The translations under genes were made by a program, and so were the position numbers. Of a stretch of 64,000 nucleotides of DNA, positions 38,980 to 47,526 are shown piece by piece. The stretch's first letter is position 1. The number at the start of each line of letters is the position of its first letter. The stretch is from NCBI RefSeq assembly GCF_010728155.1, contig NZ_AP022605.1:2542001-2606000 (forward strand), given 5' to 3'. The notes beneath the pieces were generated by a model, which ran no database searches, was not told where the DNA came from, and worked only from the letters and a program-made list of their open reading frames with translations. This DNA is from Mycolicibacterium doricum (GTDB taxonomy: Bacteria > Actinomycetota > Actinomycetes > Mycobacteriales > Mycobacteriaceae).

Positions 38980-40023
38980 TCATCGCGTACCCAGAACCTC
39001 ACCGATGTACAAAGCAACCGCAGCGACATTAGCGATGGTTCCCGGATAGTCCATCCGAGTGGGACCCACCACACCCATGCCGCCGTAGACCTTGCCCGAA
39101 CTGCCGTAGGCCGTGGTCACCACCGACGTGCCCGCCATCTGTTCGGCCTCGGTCTCGTGCCCGATCCGGACGGTGACCTTGCCCGCCTCCTGCTGCGCGG
39201 CGAGCAAGCGCAGCACCACCACCTGCTCCTCGAGGGCTTCGAGGACCGACCGCAACGAACCGCCGAAATCGGCGGTGTTGCGGGTGAGGTTCGCCGTGCC
39301 GCCTAGCAGCAGCCGCTCCTCGGTGTGCTCGACCAGCGTCTCGACCAGCACGGTGGCCGAGCGGCCGACCGCGTCGGCCAGTCGATGCGACAACCCCGGG
39401 CTGCCGTTCAAGTGTGAAGCGAGGTCCGAGACGGCCACCGACGCGGCCGAGAGCCGCTTACCCTCCAGCGCCTGACCCAGCAGATCGCGCAGGGTCGCGA
39501 GTTCGTGTTCGTCGATCGCGTCGCCGAGTTCGACGATTCGCTGGTCGACGCGGCCGGTGTCGGTGATGACGACCAGCAACAGGCGTGCCGACGTGAGCGC
39601 CACGACCTCCAGGTGGCGGACCATGGAGGTGGACAGCGTCGGATACTGCACGATGGCGACCTGACGGGTCAGCTGCGCCAGCAGACGCACCGCCCGGCGC
39701 AGCACGTCGTCGAGGTCGACGCCGCTCTCGAGGAACTTGAGGATCGCCCGCCGTTCCGCCGACGACAACGGTTTGACGTCGTCGAGGCGGTCGACGAATT
39801 CGCGGTAGCCCTTCTCGGTGGGCACTCGTCCCGAGCTGGTGTGCGGCTGGGCGATGTACCCCTCGGCCTCCAGGACGGCCATGTCGTTGCGGACCGTCGC
39901 GCTGGACACTCCGAGGTTGTGTCGGTCCACCAGGGTCTTGGAGCCGATCGGCTCCTTGGTGGCGACGAAGTCGGCGACGATGGCGCGCAGCACCTCGAAG
40001 CGACGGTCGTCGGCACTACCCAT
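38980..40023 (-). CDS. hrcA: Heat-inducible transcription repressor HrcA
   Basis: A 347-residue HrcA. The winged-helix DNA-binding region is at residues ~5-75 ([40 protein letters not shown]). The rest is the GAF-like dimerisation/inducer domain. HrcA represses chaperone genes through CIRCE elements; I do not see a CIRCE copy in the 40024-40177 spacer. The ATG at 40023 is used. It corresponds to Rv2374c. Confidence 0.94.
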   Translation of the reverse strand: MGSADDRRFEVLRAIVADFVATKEPIGSKTLVDRHNLGVSSATVRNDMAVLEAEGYIAQPHTSSGRVPTEKGYREFVDRLDDVKPLSSAERRAILKFLESGVDLDDVLRRAVRLLAQLTRQVAIVQYPTLSTSMVRHLEVVALTSARLLLVVITDTGRVDQRIVELGDAIDEHELATLRDLLGQALEGKRLSAASVAVSDLASHLNGSPGLSHRLADAVGRSATVLVETLVEHTEERLLLGGTANLTRNTADFGGSLRSVLEALEEQVVVLRLLAAQQEAGKVTVRIGHETEAEQMAGTSVVTTAYGSSGKVYGGMGVVGPTRMDYPGTIANVAAVALYIGEVLGTR

Positions 40024-40177
40024 TCTGTTCACCCACCTCTCGTTCCTTGGCACCGTCCGTGTCCAGTTTACGGTGTACAAACGCCGTGTTACGCACCGCG
40101 CGGTCCACCTGAATACCCAGCGGCCGAGGTCGGCTAACCTTCGTCGTCAAAGGGGCCGAGCAACCGAAGGCGCGCTG

Positions 40178-40492
40178 ATGATCTTCAAGGGTGTCCGCGA
40201 CGGGAAGCCCTACCCCGAACACGGCCTCAGCTATCGCGAGTGGTCCCGTATCCCGCCCCGGCAGATCCGGCTCGACGAGATCGTCACGACCACGACCGTG
40301 CTGGCGCTGGACCGGCTGCTGTCCGAGGATTCGACCTTCTACGGCGACCTGTTCCCGCACGCGGTCCGCTGGCAGGGCGTGATCTATCTCGAGGACGGCC
40401 TGCACCGCGCCGTGCGCTCGGCGCTGCGTAACCGCACGGTGCTGCATGCCCGGCTGTACGACATGGATCTGCCGTACTCCCAGCAGATTTAA
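40178..40492 (+). CDS. Conserved hypothetical protein (Rv2375-like)
   Basis: A 104-residue protein, MIFKGVRDGKPYPEHGLSYR, then WSRIPPRQIRLDEIVTTTTV. It is conserved in actinobacteria next to hrcA, but I know no function. It is soluble, without signal peptide or metal motif. A TAACCT -10-like element at 40135-40140 could drive it. It converges on hemW with a 4-base stop-stop overlap. In M. tuberculosis the mycobactin (mbt) genes lie between the equivalents of these two genes; here nothing does. Confidence 0.75.
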   Translation: MIFKGVRDGKPYPEHGLSYREWSRIPPRQIRLDEIVTTTTVLALDRLLSEDSTFYGDLFPHAVRWQGVIYLEDGLHRAVRSALRNRTVLHARLYDMDLPYSQQI

Positions 40493-41667
40493 TCGGCGAG
40501 CAACGTGCGCACCACCCCGTCGGCCAGCAGGCGGCCGCGGTCGGTGAGGATCAGTCGGGTGCCGTCGAGGACCCCGAGACCGTCGGCAACGACGGCGCCG
40601 ACGCGGTCCCGCTCGCCGGCGGTGAGCATGTCCAGCGGCAGCCCGCTGCGCAACCGCACGCGCAGCATCACGTCCTCGGTGTGCCGTGCCGCCGGGTCGA
40701 GCACCTCGAAATCCGCGACGGGAAGGCCGCCTTCGCCGAGCACCGCGGCGTACGCGTTGGGATGTTTGACGTTCCACCACCGCGTCTGGCCCAGGAAGCC
40801 GTGCGCACCCGGCCCGACACCCCACCATTCCCCGCCGACCCAGTAGCCGAGGTTGTGGCGGCACTCCCCGCCGGGCCTTGCCCAGTTCGACACCTCGTAC
40901 CAACCGAGCCCGGCCGCACCCAACCGCGCGTCGAGCAGTTCGTACCTGGTCGCCAGCACGTCGTCGTCGGGTGCGGCCACCTCGCCGCGCCGCACCCGCC
41001 GGGCCAGCGCCGTCCCGTCCTCGACCACCAGCGCGTAGGCCGACACGTGGTCGACACCGGCCGAGACCGCGGCGTCGGCGGATCGGCGCAGATCGTCGTC
41101 CGTCTCCCCCGGCGTGCCGTAGATCAGGTCCAGGCTGACGTGACCGAATCCGGCGGCGCGAGCCTCCCCGGCGGCGGCCACCGCACGACCCGGCGAATGC
41201 GGCCGGTCGAGCACCTTCAACACGTGGCGGGCCGTCGACTGCATACCGAGCGACACCCGGGTGTAGCCGGCGGCCAGCAGCGCATCGAACAGTTCGGGTC
41301 CGGACGACTCCGGGTTGGCCTCGGTGGTGACCTCGGCGCCGGGCGCCAGGTCGAAATGCTCCCGCACGGCGGCCAGCACCGCGCCGAGGCCGGCGCCGCC
41401 CAGCACCGATGGTGTGCCCCCGCCGACGAACACCGTCTGCACCGGCGGCGGCGTTCCCAGCGTGCGGGCCGCGAGCGCGAGCTCCTGGCGCATCGCGGCC
41501 AGCCAGCCGTCGGGGTTGGCGCCGCCCGCCTCGGCCGGGGTGTAGGTGTTGAAGTCGCAGTAGCCGCAGCGGGTCGCGCAGAATGGCACGTGGATGTAGA
41601 GGCCGAACGGGCGTCCGGTTGTCGCGGCCAGGTCGGGCGCGCGCTGCGGGGCGGTTCGGAGACTCAC
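40489..41667 (-). CDS. hemW: Radical SAM protein HemW (HemN-like)
   Basis: A 392-residue radical SAM enzyme. The cluster motif is HVPFCATRCGYCDFNTY (CxxxCxxC, residues ~29-36), followed by the GGGTPS SAM-binding motif and SLGMQS. It resembles HemW, a heme chaperone, more than the oxygen-independent coproporphyrinogen oxidase HemN; the residues that separate the two were not examined in detail. The start is GTG at 41667. It corresponds to Rv2388c. It is divergent from the sirA leader. Confidence 0.88.
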   Translation of the reverse strand: MSLRTAPQRAPDLAATTGRPFGLYIHVPFCATRCGYCDFNTYTPAEAGGANPDGWLAAMRQELALAARTLGTPPPVQTVFVGGGTPSVLGGAGLGAVLAAVREHFDLAPGAEVTTEANPESSGPELFDALLAAGYTRVSLGMQSTARHVLKVLDRPHSPGRAVAAAGEARAAGFGHVSLDLIYGTPGETDDDLRRSADAAVSAGVDHVSAYALVVEDGTALARRVRRGEVAAPDDDVLATRYELLDARLGAAGLGWYEVSNWARPGGECRHNLGYWVGGEWWGVGPGAHGFLGQTRWWNVKHPNAYAAVLGEGGLPVADFEVLDPAARHTEDVMLRVRLRSGLPLDMLTAGERDRVGAVVADGLGVLDGTRLILTDRGRLLADGVVRTLLAD

Positions 41668-41763
41668 CCCTCCATCGTCCCAGCGGGACGCCAGCTGGCG
41701 TAATCCCGCGGTTGGCGCCGGCTTGGTTGGGGCAGGTGCGGCAGTTCGTGGCACAATGGCCGG

Positions 41764-41859
41764 GTGACTGCCGCCCCGGCCCTCAACACCCGCATCTCGC
41801 TGGTGGTTCGGCGGCACGTGGACTTCAAGCGCGTCTGCACTTGTTGTTGTCTGCCTTGA
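41764..41859 (+). CDS. Leader ORF with cysteine codons (31 aa), attenuator peptide
   Basis: GTG at 41764 opens a 31-codon frame ending CTCCCLP, with four Cys codons (TGC, then three consecutive TGT) just before the stop at 41857. A -10-like CACAAT (41752-41757) sits six bases before the GTG, so the message is probably leaderless and begins with this ORF. Polycysteine leader ORFs ahead of sulfite/nitrite reductase operons in M. smegmatis are described as cysteine-responsive attenuators. Scarce charged tRNA-Cys would stall the ribosome near the end of the ORF and change RNA folding before sirA. The peptide itself (MTAAPALNTRISLVVRRHVD, then FKRV, then the Cys run) need not be functional. Confidence 0.85.
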   Translation: MTAAPALNTRISLVVRRHVDFKRVCTCCCLP

Positions 41860-41959
41860 CGCGCCTGATCTAGGACCCCAGCCCACCCCGCACGTACAGC
41901 TGGCCGCCGGATCTGCGCCGCCGGACAGCCCACCGGTGATTCAGCGCGGTCCCAACGCC

Positions 41960-41976
41960 GGCTCCCAGAAGGAGCC
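41960..41976 (+). promoter_or_regulatory. Hairpin masking the sirA ribosome-binding site
   Basis: GGCTCC (41960-41965) and GGAGCC (41971-41976) are perfectly complementary around the loop CAGAA. The right arm contains the GGAG of the sirA Shine-Dalgarno sequence, which ends seven bases before the ATG at 41984. Closed, the hairpin should lower sirA translation. It is the likely output switch of the cysteine leader ORF 100 bases upstream. Confidence 0.65.
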
Positions 41977-41983
41977 AGACCCC

Positions 41984-43678
41984 ATGACCCAGACTTCAGC
42001 GCAGGCCAAGCCTCGTCCCGCCAAGCCCGCCAAGCGCCCTCGCGGCGAAGGACAATGGGCGCTCGGCTACCGCGAGCCGCTCAACGCCAACGAGCAGTCC
42101 AAGAAGGATGACAACCCGCTCAATGTGCGGGCGCGCATCGAGAACATCTACGCCCCCGGCGGCTTCGACACCATCGACAAGGGCGACCTGCGCGGCCGCT
42201 TCCGCTGGTGGGGCCTCTACACGCAGCGCAAGCCCGGCTTCGACGGCACGTGGACCGGTGACGAGAACACCGACATGCTCGAAGACGAGTTCTTCATGCT
42301 GCGGGTCCGCAGCGACGGTGGCGCGCTGACGGCGCGGGCGCTGCGCACATTAGGGACGATTTCGACCGAATTCGCCAGGGACACCGCCGACATCTCCGAC
42401 CGGCAGAACGTCCAGTATCACTGGATCGACGTCAAGAACATGCCGGAGATCTGGCGGCGGCTCGACGAGGTCGGGCTGCAGACGACCGAGGCGTGCGGCG
42501 ACTGCCCGCGCGTCGTGCTGGGTTCGCCGCTGGCCGGTGAGTCCCTCGACGAGGTGATCGACGGCACGCCGGCGGTCGAGGAGATCGTCAGGCGCTACAT
42601 CGGCAAGCCGGAATACTCCAACCTGCCGCGCAAGTTCAAGACCGCGATTTCCGGTCTGCAGGACGTCGTGCACGAAGTCAACGACGTCGCGTTCATCGGT
42701 GTCGAACACCCCGAGCACGGCCCCGGCTTCGACCTGTGGGTCGGCGGCGGACTGTCCACCAACCCGATGCTGGGCCAGCGTGTCGGGGCCTGGGTCCCGC
42801 TCGACGAGGTGCCCGACGTCTGGGAGGGCGTCGTGAGCGTGTTCCGCGACTACGGCTATCGGCGGTTGCGGTCGAAGGCGCGGCTCAAGTTCCTCATCAA
42901 GGACTGGGGTGTCGAGAAATTCAGGGGAGTTCTCGAACAGGAATACCTGCACCGTCCCTTACTAGACGGTCCTGCCCCCGACCCGGTCACCCGCCCGATC
43001 GACCACGTGGGTGTGCAGAAGCTCAAGAACGGCCTCAACGCCGTCGGCGTCGCACCGATCGCCGGCCGCGTCTCGGGCACCATCCTGCAGAAGGTGGCCG
43101 ACCTCGCCGAGGCCGTCGGTTCCGACCGGATCCGGTTCACCCCGTACCAGAAGCTGATCGTGCTCGACGTGCCCGACGAAGAGGTGGCCAAGCTCACGGC
43201 CGGGCTGGACGCACTGGGCCTACCCTCGACACCGTCGCACTGGCGGCGCAACCTGATGGCCTGCACCGGGATCGAGTTCTGCAAGCTGAGCTTCGCCGAG
43301 ACCCGGAGCCGTTCGCAGGTGCTGGTACCCGAACTCGAAAAGCGGCTCGAGGACATCAACGCCCAACTCGACGTCCCGGTCACGATCAACATCAACGGCT
43401 GCCCGAACTCGTGCGCCCGGATCCAGGTCGCCGACATCGGGTTCAAGGGCCAGATGGTCGACGACGGCAACGGTCCGGAGGAGGGTTTCCAGGTCCATCT
43501 GGGCGGCAGCCTGGGTCTGGACAGCGGTTTCGGGCGCAAGCTGCGCCAGCACAAGGTGCTCGCCACCGAACTCGGCGACTACATCGAGCGGGTAGTTCGC
43601 AACTTCGTGAAACAACGCGAGCACGGTGAGCGTTTCGCAACGTGGGCCCTGCGTGCCGACGAAGCGGACTTGAGGTGA
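41984..43678 (+). CDS. sirA: Ferredoxin-dependent sulfite (nitrite) reductase
   Basis: A 564-residue siroheme/[4Fe-4S] reductase that converts sulfite to sulfide for cysteine synthesis. Two ferrite-like half domains are present. The cluster/siroheme ligands are CTGIEFCKLSFAETR (~residue 427) and GCPNSCARIQVADIG (~472), giving all four cysteines. The N-terminal RFRWWGLYTQRKPG is the usual substrate-side motif. It matches Rv2391 (SirA/NirA) in length. Expression is probably tied to cysteine supply by the upstream leader. cysH follows seven bases later. Confidence 0.94.
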   Translation: MTQTSAQAKPRPAKPAKRPRGEGQWALGYREPLNANEQSKKDDNPLNVRARIENIYAPGGFDTIDKGDLRGRFRWWGLYTQRKPGFDGTWTGDENTDMLEDEFFMLRVRSDGGALTARALRTLGTISTEFARDTADISDRQNVQYHWIDVKNMPEIWRRLDEVGLQTTEACGDCPRVVLGSPLAGESLDEVIDGTPAVEEIVRRYIGKPEYSNLPRKFKTAISGLQDVVHEVNDVAFIGVEHPEHGPGFDLWVGGGLSTNPMLGQRVGAWVPLDEVPDVWEGVVSVFRDYGYRRLRSKARLKFLIKDWGVEKFRGVLEQEYLHRPLLDGPAPDPVTRPIDHVGVQKLKNGLNAVGVAPIAGRVSGTILQKVADLAEAVGSDRIRFTPYQKLIVLDVPDEEVAKLTAGLDALGLPSTPSHWRRNLMACTGIEFCKLSFAETRSRSQVLVPELEKRLEDINAQLDVPVTININGCPNSCARIQVADIGFKGQMVDDGNGPEEGFQVHLGGSLGLDSGFGRKLRQHKVLATELGDYIERVVRNFVKQREHGERFATWALRADEADLR

Positions 43679-43685
43679 CTACACG

Positions 43686-44327
43686 ATGACCGACCTGCTT
43701 TCCGACATCGACCTGCAGCGGCTGGCCGAACGCGGAGTTGCCGAGCTCGGCCCCGACGCGAGCGCGTGGGATCTGCTGCGCTGGACCGACGAGAACTTCG
43801 CCGGGAACTACGTGGTGGCGTCCAACATGCAGGACGCGGTACTGGTCGACATGGCGGCGAAGATCCGACCGGGCGTCGACATCCTTTTCCTCGACACCGG
43901 ATACCACTTCGCCGAGACCATCGGCACCCGCGACGCCGTGGAGTCGGTCTACGACGTCAACGTCGTCAACGTCGCGCCGGAGCGGACCGTCGCCGAACAG
44001 GACGCGCTGCTCGGTGCGAACCTGTTCGCCCGCGAACCGAACGAGTGCTGCCGGCTGCGCAAGGTCGAGCCGCTGACCAAGGCACTCGCCGGGTACCGGG
44101 CATTCGCTCAAGGCCCGGTGAAGATCAACCCGATCGCGGCGTGGTCGGACGACGACATGCAGGCCTACATCGACGCCAACGGCGTGCTGGTCAATCCGCT
44201 CGTCGACGAAGGCTACCCGTCGATCGGCTGCGCCCCCTGCACGGCCAAGCCGATCGCGGGCGCCGATCCGCGCAGTGGACGCTGGGCGGGCACCGGCAAG
44301 ATCGAATGCGGACTCCACCAGTCTTGA
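43686..44327 (+). CDS. cysH: APS/PAPS reductase CysH lacking the GxRR segment
   Basis: A 213-residue CysH. Present: the core P-loop-like fold (FLDTGYHFAETIGTRDAVES), the iron-sulfur cysteines of APS reductases (ECCRLRK at 120-126, GCAPC at 181-185), and the C-terminal catalytic ECGLH with Cys208. Missing: the conserved W-x-(S/T)-G-x-R-R-x-x-S/A-x-x-R stretch that normally lies between the CC motif and VNPIAAW and that binds the sulfonucleotide. The sequence jumps from LAGYRA directly to FAQGPVKINPIAAW, a net in-frame loss of roughly 22-24 residues. The junction (nt 44095-44119) is a perfect 7-bp inverted repeat. The N-terminus is also shorter than the 254-residue M. tuberculosis enzyme as I recall it. 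The reading frame is intact, but function is doubtful. Confidence 0.9.
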   Translation: MTDLLSDIDLQRLAERGVAELGPDASAWDLLRWTDENFAGNYVVASNMQDAVLVDMAAKIRPGVDILFLDTGYHFAETIGTRDAVESVYDVNVVNVAPERTVAEQDALLGANLFAREPNECCRLRKVEPLTKALAGYRAFAQGPVKINPIAAWSDDDMQAYIDANGVLVNPLVDEGYPSIGCAPCTAKPIAGADPRSGRWAGTGKIECGLHQS

Positions 44328-45031
44328 GCAGCACTCTCGTCCTGACGGCGCACGGCAGCGTCGATCCTCGGTCGGCAGCGGTCACCCACGCGGTGGCCGG
44401 CCGGATCCGGCGGCTGCGCCCCTGGCTCGACGTCCGCGCGGCGTTCCTGGAAAAGTGCGCCCCGAGCCTGCACGACGTGCTCACGGAGACGGGCAACGCC
44501 ACCGTCGTACCGTTCCTGCTCGCCGACGCCTACCACGCCCGGGTCGACATCCCGGCCGTGATTGACGCGGTGGGCGCATCGGTGCGGACCGCCCCGGTGC
44601 TCGGTGAGGACCCCGCGCTGCTGTCGGTGGCGCACCTTCGCCTGACCGAGGCGGGAGTCTCCCCCTACGACGACGACCTCGGCGTGATCGTGGTGGCCGT
44701 CGGATCCTCGAACGCGACGGCCAACGCCAGGACGTCGACCGTCGGGCCCGCGCTGGCGGACGGCACCCGATGGGCGGGCAACAAGGTCGCCTTCGCCACC
44801 GGCCCGCACGCCGACCTGGCCGGCACCGCCGCCGCGCTACGGGCGTCGGGCGCCCGTCGGCTGGTGATCGTGCCGTGGTTCCTCGCGCACGGCCGTATCA
44901 CCGATCGTGTCGCTGATTTCGCTGCGCGACAAGACATCCCGATGGCCGAGCCGCTGGGTTCGCACAACCTGGTGGCGGCCACGGTGCTCGACCGCTTCGA
45001 CGACGTGGCCGCGACCCGCGCAGCGGCCTGA
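44306..45031 (+). CDS. Sirohydrochlorin chelatase-like protein
   Basis: A 241-residue CbiX/SirB-type chelatase that would insert iron into sirohydrochlorin to make siroheme for SirA. Motifs are LVLTAHGSVDPRS near the N-terminus (catalytic His), VVPFLLADAYHARVDIP, and in the second half VIVVAVGSSNATAN and VIVPWFLAHGRITDR. Two half-domains are fused, as in Rv2393. The start is either ATG 44306 (22-base overlap with cysH) or TTG 44324 (4-base TTGA overlap); I list the ATG. It completes a sirA-cysH-chelatase operon. Confidence 0.85.
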   Translation: MRTPPVLSSTLVLTAHGSVDPRSAAVTHAVAGRIRRLRPWLDVRAAFLEKCAPSLHDVLTETGNATVVPFLLADAYHARVDIPAVIDAVGASVRTAPVLGEDPALLSVAHLRLTEAGVSPYDDDLGVIVVAVGSSNATANARTSTVGPALADGTRWAGNKVAFATGPHADLAGTAAALRASGARRLVIVPWFLAHGRITDRVADFAARQDIPMAEPLGSHNLVAATVLDRFDDVAATRAAA

Positions 45032-45145
45032 GCACTCGACGCCCCGATGGCACTGCGATGGCATCGGTACGCTGGACGTCGACGTAAGCGCCACCCCTTC
45101 ACCGAGCAAGGACTCGATGCCACCCCATAGACCCATGGCGGTCAC

Positions 45146-45860
45146 ATGTTGACCGCCATGATCGGAATTGTCGTTGGTTTTCTCGTCGTTCTGGCGATCA
45201 CCGCGCTGACCGGATACTTCGTCGCATAGGAATTCGCCTACATGGCCGTGGACCGGTCGCGACTCAAAGCGCGCGCCGAAGCCGGTGACACCGCGGCGTC
45301 GCGGGCGCTCGGCGTCACCCGCCGCACGTCGTTCATGCTGTCGGGCGCCCAACTTGGCATCACCGTCACCGGCCTGCTGGTCGGTTACGTCGCCGAACCC
45401 CTGATCGGGCGCGGCCTGGAGACGCTGCTCGGCGGTGCCTGGATCCCCACGGCGGTGGCCGTCGGAATCGGGGGCCATCGCTCATCTGGCTGTTCGACCA
45501 GTCGTCGAACCTGCTGCTGCGGGTGCTGCGGATCGAGCCCGTGCACGACGTCGAACACTCGGCGACGCCGCGGGACCTCCAACACATCGTCGCCGCGTCA
45601 CGGGAGGCGGGGGAGATCACGCGGGAGCTCTCCGCGCTGCTCGACCGCATCATGGACTTCCCCACGAGCAGTGCCGAGCATGCGATGATCCCGCGCTCAC
45701 GCGTCGACGTCGTCTCCGACAGCGACACGGTGTCCGAGGTCCTCGCGCGAATGGCCGGTGGCCACGCCCGCTACCCGGTGACCAGCTCCGACCACGACGA
45801 GATCGTCGGCGTCATCCATCTGCACGACCTGCTCGCGTCGGTGTCCGGCGTCGGCACCGC
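45146..45860 (+). pseudogene. CNNM/hemolysin-like gene, decayed (nonsense, internal deletion, frameshift)
   Basis: The frame opens at ATG 45146 (MLTAMIGIVVGFLVVLAITA), hits TAG at 45227 where VA-stop-EFAYMAVDRSR shows a Gln codon has mutated, and continues to VAVGIG near 45470. The homology then jumps, in another frame, to WLFDQSSNLLLRVLRIEPVH and DVEHSATPRDLQHIVAASRE, i.e. past several membrane helices. CBS-domain homology (EHAMIPRSRVDVVSDSDTVS, ARYPVTSSDHDEIVGVIHLH) follows until about 45850 and then degrades. It resembles Rv1842c-type DUF21/CBS proteins. A full paralogue of the superfamily is intact at 33414-34724. Confidence 0.85.
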
Positions 45861-45970
45861 GACGGCACACTGCCGGCCGGCGCCTGGGGTATCCGTCGAC
45901 GCCTGTGGTGAGGGCCGCCGGGATCTCCGGCACCCAGGTGCCCCGTACGTTAGACCGTCTCGTCTCGCCC

Positions 45971-46095
45971 TCACGCGGCCGACCGTTTCGGCGTCAACGC
46001 GGCTGAACAGCGCGTGGGCCACGGCGTGGTGAGCGCCAGCCGTACCTCGAAACCCAGCACTGCGACGCGGTCGATGACGGCCTTGTGCATCCCGG
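45971..46095 (-). pseudogene. Remnant of cysA (sulfate ABC ATPase) C-terminal TOBE domain
   Basis: On the minus strand the sequence reads GMHKAVIDRVAVLGFEVRLA then LTT. This aligns closely with the C-terminal TOBE segment of mycobacterial CysA as I remember it (AVVDRVVVLGFEVRVELTS). After that the frame is lost, and a neighbouring frame gives FSRVDAETVG, like the next TRGDAEAL stretch. No ATPase domain is present. It lies 60 bases downstream of subI, where the M. tuberculosis operon has cysT, cysW and cysA. The simplest reading is a deletion that removed cysT, cysW and most of cysA. Confidence 0.7.
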
Positions 46096-46155
46096 TCGCC
46101 CGCACGAACTGTCCAGCTGTCGACCCCCGGCGGAGTCGCCAGTTGACGGCAGTGA

Positions 46156-47187
46156 TCATCCAGTCGCCTGCGTGTACATCTTGGTGATCGAGCCGGTGTC
46201 CTTGTCGAACAGCTCGCTGTCCACCTGCTGCCAGCCGCCCAGATCGTCGATGGTCCACAGCTTCTGCGGCGCCGGGTACTCGTCGGCGAACTCCTCGGCC
46301 ACCGCGGGGTCGACCGGACGGAATCCGGCTTCGGCCCAGAGCTTCTGCGCCTCAGGGGTGTATTGGAAGTTCACGAACGCCGTCGCCTGCTCGAGGTGCC
46401 GACTGGAGGTGACGACCGCGACCGGGTTCTCGATCTTGAAGGTCTGCCTGGGGTTGAAGTAGTCGAACTCGTGACCCAGGCGGCGGGAGTTGATCGCCTC
46501 GTTCTCGTAGGCCAGCAGCACGTCGCCGCTGCCCTGCAGGAAGACGTCGGTGGCTTCGCGGCCGGAGCCGGGGCGAAGCTTGATGTGCTCGCTGACCAGC
46601 TGGTTGACGTAGTCGAGGCCGGCCTGCGGGTTCTTACCCCCGTCACTGTTCACCGCGTACGGGGCGAGCAGGTTCCACTTCGCCGAACCCGAACTCAGCG
46701 GGCTGGGGGTGACGACCTCGACGCCGGGCTTCAGTAGATCGTCCCAGTCGAGGATGTTCTTAGGGTTGCCCTCGCGGACCATGAAGGTCACCACCGACCC
46801 GAAGGGGACCCCCTGGGTGGCGTTGCTCTCCCAGTCCTCGCTGACTTTCCCCGACGTCACCAGACGGGTGATGTCGGGCTCGACCGAGAAGTTCACCACG
46901 TCCGCCGGCTTGCCCGAGTCGACGCCGCGGGACTGCTCGCCGGAGGCGCCGTAGGAAACGGTCACGCCCACGCCCTTACCCTCCTCGGTGGCCGCGAACG
47001 CCGGGATCACCTTCGCCCAGCCGGGCTCCGGCACGGCGTAGGCGATCAGCGTCAGTGTCGTCTCCGCCTTCGACCCACCGTGCTCACCCGCGACGTCGCT
47101 GGCGCCACAGGCGGCCAACAGTGACACCGAGATTGCTAGCACTGCGGCGGCCCGCCAGCATTCGAGGGACCTGGCTGACCTGAGCAT
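46156..47187 (-). CDS. subI: Sulfate-binding lipoprotein of the CysTWA transporter
   Basis: A 343-residue periplasmic sulfate-binding protein. A lipoprotein signal is at residues 1-26 (AVLAISVSLLAACGAS, lipobox LAAC). The mature part has family motifs: TLTLIAYAVPEPGWAKVIPA, VTVSYGASGEQSRGVDSGK, and GSGDVLLAYENEAI. It would deliver sulfate or thiosulfate to CysT/CysW/CysA. The ATG at 47187 follows GAAAGG. The cognate permease and ATPase genes are missing here (see the cysA remnant), so this is an orphan unless copies exist elsewhere. It corresponds to Rv2400c. Confidence 0.9.
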   Translation of the reverse strand: MLRSARSLECWRAAAVLAISVSLLAACGASDVAGEHGGSKAETTLTLIAYAVPEPGWAKVIPAFAATEEGKGVGVTVSYGASGEQSRGVDSGKPADVVNFSVEPDITRLVTSGKVSEDWESNATQGVPFGSVVTFMVREGNPKNILDWDDLLKPGVEVVTPSPLSSGSAKWNLLAPYAVNSDGGKNPQAGLDYVNQLVSEHIKLRPGSGREATDVFLQGSGDVLLAYENEAINSRRLGHEFDYFNPRQTFKIENPVAVVTSSRHLEQATAFVNFQYTPEAQKLWAEAGFRPVDPAVAEEFADEYPAPQKLWTIDDLGGWQQVDSELFDKDTGSITKMYTQATG

Positions 47188-47426
47188 CGACGGCCTTTCG
47201 GTGCGTTTTGCGTGGATCACAGGACGGACTCCGTCACAGCGGAGACGGATAGCGACGAACAGCCAGCACGAAGACGCCGTCGCCGACCCAACCGCGGACA
47301 GGGTCTCAGCAACAACAGTGAACGTCAGCAACCGCGCCCGACCCCACGGCAATGAGCGCCACGATGTGGCACTCGCTATTGCCGGACGCCGGATGCATGG
47401 TGTGAAGATAACAGAGCTCCGGCGAT

Positions 47427-47526
47427 ATCAGCACCGAGCGGTCAGCGAGTCATCAGCACCGAGCGGTCAGCGAGTCATCAGCACCGAGCGGTCAGCGAGT
47501 CATCAGCACCGAGCGGTCAGCGAGTC
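47427..47526. repeat. Four perfect copies of a 25-bp tandem repeat
   Basis: A 25-bp unit beginning ATCAGCACCGAGCGGTCAGC is repeated at 47427-47451, 47452-47476, 47477-47501 and 47502-47526 without a mismatch. The last ten bases of the array are the 3' end of the small membrane gene at 47517, including its stop codon. The rest of the gap to subI (47188-47426) is non-coding and shows only the presumed subI promoter region; I see no riboswitch in it. The array has the look of a VNTR locus. Confidence 0.92.

Noticed and set aside
40024..40177. Searched the hrcA upstream region for a CIRCE element
   Set aside because: No TTAGCACTC/GAGTGCTAA pair is visible; control of hrcA here may be indirect.
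47427..47526. 25-bp tandem array as a possible CRISPR
   Set aside because: The copies are directly adjacent with no spacers, and no cas genes are present.
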